A stretch of DNA of 8,558 nt. Source: CAZDUS01 sp964508705 (GTDB lineage: Bacteria; Verrucomicrobiota; Kiritimatiellia; CAIKKV01; CAITUY01). The DNA lies in assembly GCA_964508705.1 (NCBI GenBank), contig CAZDUS010000059.1:1-8558 (forward strand), in the 5' to 3' direction. Shown piece by piece: positions 1 through 5,044 of this stretch (position 1 is the first letter of the stretch; every line of letters starts with the position of its first letter). The position numbers were made by a program, and so were the translations under genes. The notes beneath the pieces are model-generated. The model had not been told where the DNA came from. It saw nothing but the letters and a program-made list of their open reading frames with translations, and did no database searches.

Positions 1-946
1 TGAATCTGGTTTTGAAATCTGCTTTGGCTTGTTCACTCATGAATGAACGGTGAATGAGATCAATGATTGTGTCCTTCTTGATTTGAAATTGAGCCAACAG
101 TCGTTCTGCACGTGCGGGGTTGATTTCGTAAAGTTCCGCGAGTTTCAGGAAATCGGTTCGGCCATAGAATGCGTTTTGCCGAAAAAACTCACTTTCATAA
201 GAGTCGAATAGGTCAAGGGCTGTACGACTTTCATCGGGGAAGTGTAACGACGTGCAGATAAGATCATAGGCTGGCGTCAGGATGTAGTCGCCAAATTCGC
301 TCATGTAGAGCGAAAAGTTCTTCATGTGCGCGTCGCCATTTGAGAACACATAGTTGAAGAGAATCCGCGCAAACAGTTTCTCGCCTTCCACGGGATAGGC
401 CTTGCAGTACTGCTTGAGAATACGGCCCACTTCTTCGTAGCTGCCGTCGTATTTGTAGTTCCGCCCGGCGGTTTGTTCGGAGCGGTTGGAGAGTTGGCAG
501 AAGTCCTCCTGGGCAATATTGATTCCGGCGCGCCGGTCAAAGCGGCGGGTGATGTAGGCCAGTTCGCCATCGGCAAAGGCGATGCAGGCATTGACTGCCG
601 TGGTGATGCCGAAAACCTGCGATGCGATCTGCATGGTGAGATGTTCGTTGGCCGGGACATCGTTCTTAAAGCGGGGGATGTCGGCGGAATGGACTGGCTT
701 AAGGATGTACTCGCCATCCTTGTCGGTCGGGACGAGTTTGCCGCGGATCAGTTTCAGGGAGATCTTATCCTGTATGCCCGAGATGGACATGTGTTCCGCT
801 GACTTCAGCCGGAATTCAACCACGTCGGCGCGATTGAAGGTGAGGCGGCAAGGGAATTTCCGGTTGCCGCCAGACAGAAGACGTTCGGCGACGGGGCTGT
901 ATCCCTCGTGTTGAATCCCGGCAAGTGTTGACATGCAATGGAACAT
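1..946 (-). CDS. hipT: HipT-like serine/threonine kinase toxin (HipA kinase core), 3' end cut off by window edge
   Basis: Kinase subunit of a split HipA toxin; characterised HipA and HipT kinases phosphorylate aminoacyl-tRNA synthetases (GltX and TrpS in E. coli) and block translation. The target here is unknown. 315 residues are visible with no in-frame stop. E. coli HipT is about 335 aa, so only a short C-terminal piece should be missing. Landmarks: Gly-rich loop SISGIQDK (54-61), ATP-binding Lys83 in YILKP, NEHL (100-103), FDR (136-138), catalytic loop SNGDAHMKNF (202-211) with Asp205 and Asn210, and metal-binding Asp228 in PAYDL. All active-site residues look intact. Ser54 and Ser56 match the 'SIS' pair that is autophosphorylated in E. 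coli HipT (Ser57/Ser59). The start is ATG at 946, directly after the hipS stop, with GGAGG 5 nt upstream; the next ATG (934) lies too far from that site. Family assignment is firm; HipT rather than another short HipA is inferred from the split layout. Confidence 0.87.
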   Translation of the reverse strand, partial: MFHCMSTLAGIQHEGYSPVAERLLSGGNRKFPCRLTFNRADVVEFRLKSAEHMSISGIQDKISLKLIRGKLVPTDKDGEYILKPVHSADIPRFKNDVPANEHLTMQIASQVFGITTAVNACIAFADGELAYITRRFDRRAGINIAQEDFCQLSNRSEQTAGRNYKYDGSYEEVGRILKQYCKAYPVEGEKLFARILFNYVFSNGDAHMKNFSLYMSEFGDYILTPAYDLICTSLHFPDESRTALDLFDSYESEFFRQNAFYGRTDFLKLAELYEINPARAERLLAQFQIKKDTIIDLIHRSFMSEQAKADFKTRF

Positions 947-1276
947 CTAGGCCTCCACTTCTTCCATCACGGTGACGTTCCCAATGGTATCGCTGCCGGC
1001 TGTTTTCAGCAGGCGGCTAAAGTGATCGTTCTCGTCCAGTTTGAGTTTGCGGCACTGTGTATCCTTGAGAATGCCCTCGGCCAGGAGTCCAAAGAAGAAG
1101 GGGAACAATACCTTGGAGGTGAAGGGCTCTGAGCGTTTTGGAAGGGTCAGGCTGATCGAATGCGTTTCCGGTGATGCCAAATACGCCGCGTCATAGGTGA
1201 ACCGGTATCCGTCAGGGAGTTCTTCAATGTGTCCGGCAAGAACCCCGCCACAATAGACTTTTCCGCTTCTGTTCAC
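947..1276 (-). CDS. hipS: HipS-like protein (stand-alone HipA N-terminal subdomain 1)
   Basis: A 109-aa protein matching the N-terminal 'couple HipA' domain that in full-length HipA is fused to the kinase. Recognisable pieces are the opening strand VYCGGVLAG, then GYRFTYDAAYL, ISLTLPKRSEPF, LFPFFFGLLAEG and the closing D-x-IGNVTV block. In E. coli HipBST the equivalent protein HipS acts as antitoxin that neutralises HipT, while HipB binds DNA and modulates. I infer the same role here from size, order and adjacency. The start is GTG at 1276, chosen because the domain begins immediately after it and AAGGAG lies 10 nt upstream. The stop TAG abuts the hipT ATG, so the two are almost certainly translated from one mRNA. 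The alternative, a recent nonsense mutation splitting an ordinary hipA, is less likely because hipT has its own well-placed ribosome binding site. Confidence 0.83.
   Translation of the reverse strand: MNRSGKVYCGGVLAGHIEELPDGYRFTYDAAYLASPETHSISLTLPKRSEPFTSKVLFPFFFGLLAEGILKDTQCRKLKLDENDHFSRLLKTAGSDTIGNVTVMEEVEA
952..956 (-). promoter_or_regulatory. Ribosome binding site of hipT
   Basis: GGAGG on the minus strand, 5 nt before the ATG at 946 and inside the last codons of hipS. It decides the hipT start and argues that hipT is an independently initiated gene, not the remnant of a broken hipA. Confidence 0.7.
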
Positions 1277-1286
1277 GGTTCAATTA

Positions 1287-1292
1287 CTCCTT
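1287..1292 (-). promoter_or_regulatory. Ribosome binding site of hipS
   Basis: AAGGAG on the minus strand, 10 nt before the GTG at 1276. The spacing is slightly long but there is no better candidate; it supports the GTG start, which also coincides with the beginning of the HipA N-domain. Confidence 0.55.
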
Positions 1293-1313
1293 GATCTGAA
1301 TACGAAGTTCCAT

Positions 1314-1413
1314 NNNNNNNNNNNNNNNNNNNNNNNNNNNNNNNNNNNNNNNNNNNNNNNNNNNNNNNNNNNNNNNNNNNNNNNNNNNNNNNNNNNNNNN
1401 NNNNNNNNNNNNN
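1314..1413. other. Assembly gap (100 N)
   Basis: Exactly 100 unresolved bases, the conventional scaffold filler for a gap whose true length is unknown. Distances and even adjacency between the hip genes and hydF should not be trusted. On the hip side, all three minus-strand frames are open from the gap to stops at 1284-1286 (TAA), 1280-1282 (TGA) and 1273-1275 (TGA). The 3' end of an upstream gene such as hipB could therefore lie here, but the frame cannot be chosen. Confidence 0.97.
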
Positions 1414-1422
1414 CCTTGGTGA

Positions 1423-1452
1423 TTGACGATGGATGGGTTGGGGCACAATAAT
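1423..1452 (+). promoter_or_regulatory. Candidate sigma70-type promoter of hydF
   Basis: TTGACG (1423-1428, 5/6 to the -35 consensus) and AATAAT (1447-1452, 5/6 to the -10 consensus) are separated by 18 bp. Transcription would start near 1459-1460, giving a leader of about 27 nt that ends in a GAGGGGG ribosome binding site. A 5-bp inverted repeat, ACAAT (1445-1449) and ATTGT (1461-1465), overlaps the -10 and start region and could be an operator half-site pair. This is read from sequence only. Confidence 0.5.
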
Positions 1453-1486
1453 TCTCACCCATTGTTTCAGATGAAAGAGGGGGTGT

Positions 1487-2716
1487 ATGCAAGAGGTTCC
1501 AAAAGGTTTGAGATTACATATCGGGATTTTCGGGCGGCGGAATGTGGGGAAATCTTCGGTGCTGAACGCCGTTACGAGGCAACCGGTTTCGATTGTTTCA
1601 GAGACGGCGGGGACAACGACAGACCCGGTTGAAAAAGCGATGGAATTGTTGCCGTTGGGGCCGGTGTTGTTTGTGGATACGGCCGGAGTGGATGATGTCG
1701 GTTCGCTGGGTGAATTGAGGGTGGCGAAGACGATGCGGGTGGTTGAGCGGACGGATCTGGCGATTCTGGTGGTTGATGCGTGGCAGGATTATGAGCAGAG
1801 GCTCATGGAGTTGTTTCGGAAACGTAAGACGCCGGTCGTGGTGGTTGCGAACAAGAGCGACAAGCGGCCTGCGGGTGAAGTTGAGGCTCAGGCGCGGGCG
1901 GACGGGGCGACGGTGGTGGTTACGGCCAGTGCGTTGAAGGGGACCGGGCTTGATGATATCCGGATGGCGATCATCAATACGGCGCCGGAGGAATATTTGA
2001 CCGCGCCCAGTGTGGTGTATGACTTGATCAAGCCGGGGGATCTGGCGGTGCTGGTGGTGCCAATTGATTTGGAGGCGCCGAAGGGGAGGTTGATCCTGCC
2101 GCAGGTGCAGACGTTGCGGGATATTCTGGACCATGACGCCTATGCGGTGGTGGTTAAGGAGCATCAGTTGGCTGAGGCGCTGGCAGGGTTATCCAAGCCT
2201 CCAGCTATTGTGGTGACGGATAGTCAGGCGTTTGAGAAGGTCATGGCGGTGACGCCGCCGGGGATTCCGCTGACGGGATTTTCGATTTTGTATGCGCGGT
2301 TCAAGGGGGACCTGAGCGAGTTTGTGAAAGGGGCGGCGGCGATTGACCGGTTGAGGCCAGGGGACAAGGTGTTGGTGGCGGAGGCCTGCACGCATCATCC
2401 GACGAAGGATGATATTGGCCGGATGAAGATTCCGCGGTGGCTGGAGAAGAAGGCAGGCGGGAAGCTGGACATTACGGTGAAGTCCGGGAATGAATATCCG
2501 GCGGATATCAGCGGGTTCAAGTTGATAGTGCATTGCGGGGCGTGCATGTGGAATCGGCGGCAGGTGTTATCGCGGATGGAGCAGGCGAATGCGTGCGGGG
2601 TGCCGATCACGAACTATGGGATTGCGATTGCGCATAGTCTGGGAGTGCTAGAGCGGGCGTTGAGTCCGTTCCCGGAGACGAAGCGATATTATGAGGAGGC
2701 GATTAAGGGGGCGTGA
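1487..2716 (+). CDS. hydF: [FeFe]-hydrogenase H-cluster maturation GTPase HydF
   Basis: HydF is the cytoplasmic scaffold on which HydE and HydG products are assembled into the 2Fe precursor of the H-cluster before transfer to the hydrogenase. The 409-aa length is typical. The N-terminal TrmE/Era-like GTPase domain shows the P-loop GRRNVGKS (16-23), the switch Thr cluster TTTDP (43-47), DTAG (64-67), NKSD (122-125) and SALKG (148-152). A dimerisation domain follows, then the C-terminal iron-sulfur domain with EACTHHP (299-305) and HCGACM (349-354). The expected [4Fe-4S] ligands Cys301, Cys350 and Cys353 are all present, with the CxH variant of the first motif (Cys301/His303). The ATG at 1487 has AGAGGGGG just 3 nt upstream, a tight spacing, and the protein begins as HydF usually does. 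The stop codon lies inside a 7-bp repeat array. hydE follows 111 bp downstream. Confidence 0.96.
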   Translation: MQEVPKGLRLHIGIFGRRNVGKSSVLNAVTRQPVSIVSETAGTTTDPVEKAMELLPLGPVLFVDTAGVDDVGSLGELRVAKTMRVVERTDLAILVVDAWQDYEQRLMELFRKRKTPVVVVANKSDKRPAGEVEAQARADGATVVVTASALKGTGLDDIRMAIINTAPEEYLTAPSVVYDLIKPGDLAVLVVPIDLEAPKGRLILPQVQTLRDILDHDAYAVVVKEHQLAEALAGLSKPPAIVVTDSQAFEKVMAVTPPGIPLTGFSILYARFKGDLSEFVKGAAAIDRLRPGDKVLVAEACTHHPTKDDIGRMKIPRWLEKKAGGKLDITVKSGNEYPADISGFKLIVHCGACMWNRRQVLSRMEQANACGVPITNYGIAIAHSLGVLERALSPFPETKRYYEEAIKGA

Positions 2717-2745
2717 AGCGTGAGACGTGAGGGGTGAAGAGCGAA
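2711..2745 (+). repeat. Degenerate 7-bp tandem repeat across the hydF stop codon
   Basis: Five successive heptamers can be read: gcgtgaa, gcgtgag, acgtgag, gggtgaa, gagcgaa. The first contains the hydF stop (TGA, 2714-2716). The same unit recurs at the hydE stop. The function is unknown; it looks like a short dispersed intergenic repeat. Confidence 0.65.
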
Positions 2746-2756
2746 GAGGCGATTAA

Positions 2757-2783
2757 CCACGAAGTTCACGAAGAGCACGAAGG
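2757..2783 (+). repeat. 9-bp tandem repeat of the CACGAAG type
   Basis: Three 9-mers sit in tandem: ccacgaagt, tcacgaaga, gcacgaagg, preceded by TTAA. From memory, 'ttaaccacgaag...cacgaag' elements are scattered through intergenic DNA of several environmental bacterial lineages, including PVC members, and yield spurious Thr-Thr-Lys-rich peptides. Here the frame is open into hydE but has no start codon, so it is not read as coding. Confidence 0.65.
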
Positions 2784-2796
2784 AATGGGGATATCT

Positions 2797-2823
2797 GACG
2801 GATCGGATAGATCGGGCGGATAA
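2797..2823 (+). repeat. 9-bp tandem repeat of the GGATCGGAT type
   Basis: Three degenerate 9-mers are visible: gacggatcg, gatagatcg, ggcggataa. They end 4 bp before the hydE ATG and so replace a clear Shine-Dalgarno sequence. This is a third, unrelated repeat unit within the same 111-bp spacer. Confidence 0.5.
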
Positions 2824-2827
2824 GCAT

Positions 2828-3931
2828 ATGAGTGGGACTATGGAAACGACTTTAGCACGAGTGGAAAAGACTCATCGGGCGGGGGCTGATGAGGTGCGGG
2901 CGCTTTTGCTGAGTACCGGGGGGGAGGCTCAGCGGCTTTATGAGGCGGCGGACCGGGTGCGGCAGAGGTTTATGGGCGACGAAGTGTATCTGCGTGGCAT
3001 CATTGAATTCTCCAACTATTGCAAACGTAGTTGCGACTATTGCGGCATCCGGCGTCCCAATCGCGAGGTGAAGCGATACCGCATGACGACGGATGAGGTG
3101 GTGGAAATTGCCGTGGAGGCGGAGCGGCTTGGGAATACAACCGTGGTTCTGCAATCGGGCGAGGACGTTGCGTTCACTTGCGAGAAGGTTTGCGAAATGT
3201 TGCGGGGCATCAAGGGGAAGACGGGACTGGCGATTACACTCTCGATTGGCGAGCGGCCGCTGGATGAGTTGCGTCTGTTCAAAGCGGAGGGATGTGACCG
3301 GTATTTGCTACGGTTTGAAACATCGGACAAGGCGTTGTTCCAGAGTGTGCATCCGGATGATGATTACGATGAGCGGATACAGTGTTTGCGGGATATCCGG
3401 GCGGCGGGGATTCAGTTGGGGAGCGGATTCATGATCGGTTTGGCGGGCGGGACGGTGGATACGATTGTGAACGACGTTCTTTTCGCCACGTCGCTGGAGT
3501 TGGACATGATCGGGTGCGGGCCGTTTTTGGCGAGTCCGGGGACGCCGCTGGGCGAGGGGGTGGAGGCGGGGATGGGACGGATGTTCAAAGACACGAGTAT
3601 TTACTTCAATGCCATTGCGATCTTGAGGTTGCTCAATCCGAAGGCACATATTCCGGCGACGACGGCGTTTGATGCGTTGCAGGCGGATGGGCGTGACCTG
3701 GTGTTGCAGCGCGGGGCCAATGTGTTTATGCCGAATGTTACACCGCAGAAGTATCGGGAGCATTATCAGCTTTATCCGAACAAGCCGTGTGTGGATGAGG
3801 ATAGCGGGCAGTGTTCCGTGTGCGTGAGGGGAAGGGTGGCGCGGATCGGGAGGAAGATCGGGACGGGGCGGGGGGATAGTAGGAGAGGGGAACGGGGGGA
3901 GGGTTCAGGAAGGGGACGCGTGAGACGTTAG
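2828..3931 (+). CDS. hydE: [FeFe]-hydrogenase maturation radical SAM protein HydE
   Basis: HydE is a radical SAM enzyme that works downstream of HydG to make the H-cluster precursor loaded on HydF. The SAM-binding [4Fe-4S] motif CKRSCDYC (65-72, Cys65/69/72) follows the HydE-typical IIEFSNY. QSGED (109-113), the GERP turn (141-144) and the barrel end MPNVTP (301-306) are also family-like. A second cluster motif, Cys321-Cys329-Cys332, has the same spacing as the accessory-cluster cysteines reported for Thermotoga HydE, although that cluster is dispensable in some homologues. The 367-aa length slightly exceeds the usual 345-350. After GRKIGTGRGD (341-350) the last 17 residues are an Arg/Gly/Glu-rich tail that runs into a 7-bp repeat holding the stop. 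The ATG at 2828 is family-consistent; ATG 2840 is possible, and neither has a strong ribosome binding site. It likely shares a transcript with hydF. Confidence 0.95.
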   Translation: MSGTMETTLARVEKTHRAGADEVRALLLSTGGEAQRLYEAADRVRQRFMGDEVYLRGIIEFSNYCKRSCDYCGIRRPNREVKRYRMTTDEVVEIAVEAERLGNTTVVLQSGEDVAFTCEKVCEMLRGIKGKTGLAITLSIGERPLDELRLFKAEGCDRYLLRFETSDKALFQSVHPDDDYDERIQCLRDIRAAGIQLGSGFMIGLAGGTVDTIVNDVLFATSLELDMIGCGPFLASPGTPLGEGVEAGMGRMFKDTSIYFNAIAILRLLNPKAHIPATTAFDALQADGRDLVLQRGANVFMPNVTPQKYREHYQLYPNKPCVDEDSGQCSVCVRGRVARIGRKIGTGRGDSRRGERGEGSGRGRVRR

Positions 3932-3945
3932 CCGTGAGGGGAAAG
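3918..3945 (+). repeat. Degenerate 7-bp tandem repeat across the hydE stop codon
   Basis: Four heptamers are visible: gcgtgag, acgttag, ccgtgag, gggaaag. The hydE stop TAG (3929-3931) is the last three bases of the second unit. The first unit equals the second unit of the array at the hydF stop. Beyond it, 3946-4100 is purine-rich spacer between convergent genes in which I see no gene and no strong terminator. Confidence 0.55.
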
Positions 3946-4100
3946 AGAATCCTGGAGTTAGAATTCATGAGTTTAGCGCGAATACGAAGGGGTGGGAACT
4001 CTGTGAAGAGGGAGGAGGGTACGGGGTTCAGGGAAGGATGGGGAGAAGAGTGGCGCTACGAAAATTGCGAAATACATGAAATCGAATTACCCAAGAGGGG

Positions 4101-5036
4101 TTAGGGGAGAGTGTTGAGGGTTACGCCAGCGAGGACTTGGTTGACGTCTTGACGGGAGAATGAACCACCGGCGATTGAGAGTGCGTTCGCTGAACCGGCG
4201 GCCACGGCTTGACGCAGAACTTCGGGATCGGGTAACTCCTGAAGCATCGCGGAGGCCATGCCGGCGAAGAAAGCGTCGCCGCTTCCTATCGGGCTGATGA
4301 CCTTGATGGGTGGTGGTTGAGCCACCCAGAGGCCGGAATTGCCTGCCAGCACGGCGCCTTTTGCACCCAGGGTCAGGACAACTTTTGAAATACCGAAGGC
4401 CCGGATGGTTTGGGCGGCTTGTGCAGAAGTGTTGATATCGTCGAATTCATTCCAGCCAAGCAGGGAAGCGGCTTCGATGACGTTGATCTTTATTACTTCG
4501 GGAGCGGCGGCGATGGACGCGCGCAAAGGGGCCCCACTGGAATCCACAAAGACCCTCCGTTTGTCCCGGTTCAGCGATTGAATGAGTGAGCTTAGTACTT
4601 CGGGAGGTAAGCCGGGTGGAAGGCTGCCGCTCAGGCATACGGCACGGGCGTTCGCGGCCAGGGTGAGGATATCGGCTTGCAGTCGATCCCAATCCGGCAG
4701 GGTAATGGTGGGGCCGGCTTCGTTGATCACCGTGACCGATTCCGGGTTCATGGAAAGAATGATGGTTGAGACGCGGGTTTCACCGTCGATCCAGGTCCAC
4801 TGCGCGGGGATGCCATCGCGGATTGTGAAATCGGCAAGCAGACGGCCTGTGTGACCGCCCAGGAATCCGGCACACATGGAGTTGCCGCCGAGGTTACGGA
4901 CGGCTCTTGCGACGTTGATGCCTTTCCCGGCGGCGGAGAGGGTGAGTGCGGTGCTACGGCAGACCCGGCCGGGATGGAAGGCGGGGATGGTTTGGATGCG
5001 GTCAAACGCGGGGTTTGGCGTGACGGTTAAGATCAT
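4101..5036 (-). CDS. PfkB-family sugar-phosphate kinase, 1-phosphofructokinase/tagatose-6-phosphate kinase type
   Basis: Ribokinase-fold cytoplasmic kinase of the FruK/LacC/PfkB branch, which phosphorylates a sugar phosphate with ATP (fructose 1-phosphate, tagatose 6-phosphate or fructose 6-phosphate). Over its 311 aa: the N-terminal substrate loop MILTVTPNPAFD (1-12), GKGINVAR (37-44), SGSLPPG (136-142), the KPN-type motif altered to KIN (183-185), TLGAKGAV (222-229), and the anion hole with catalytic base GSGDAFFAG (251-259, Asp254). The ATG at 5036 is chosen because this family begins MI-TVT-NPA; an upstream ATG at 5078 would add 14 residues and overlap the kinase gene before it. The start is 8 bp after the histidine kinase stop and lacks a clear ribosome binding site, suggesting translational coupling. 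No PTS or sugar-transport gene is nearby, so the exact substrate cannot be named. Confidence 0.88.
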   Translation of the reverse strand: MILTVTPNPAFDRIQTIPAFHPGRVCRSTALTLSAAGKGINVARAVRNLGGNSMCAGFLGGHTGRLLADFTIRDGIPAQWTWIDGETRVSTIILSMNPESVTVINEAGPTITLPDWDRLQADILTLAANARAVCLSGSLPPGLPPEVLSSLIQSLNRDKRRVFVDSSGAPLRASIAAAPEVIKINVIEAASLLGWNEFDDINTSAQAAQTIRAFGISKVVLTLGAKGAVLAGNSGLWVAQPPPIKVISPIGSGDAFFAGMASAMLQELPDPEVLRQAVAAGSANALSIAGGSFSRQDVNQVLAGVTLNTLP

Positions 5037-5044
5037 GGGTTTGA

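Noticed and set aside
322..717. 131-aa minus-strand open frame in the hipT region
   Set aside because: Overlaps the hipT frame on the same strand; Ser/Pro/Thr-rich out-of-frame product, whereas the hipT frame carries all kinase motifs.
1598..2164. 188-aa minus-strand open frame within hydF
   Set aside because: His/Arg/Pro-rich shadow of hydF, whose GTPase and iron-sulfur motifs are unambiguous.
2711..2823. CRISPR-like array in the hydF-hydE spacer
   Set aside because: Units are 7-9 bp and directly tandem without spacers; no cas genes nearby.
4085..4103. Possible terminator between the convergent hydE and PfkB-family genes
   Set aside because: On the minus strand ACCC-CTCTT-GGGT gives only a 4-bp stem with no T-run; too weak to call.
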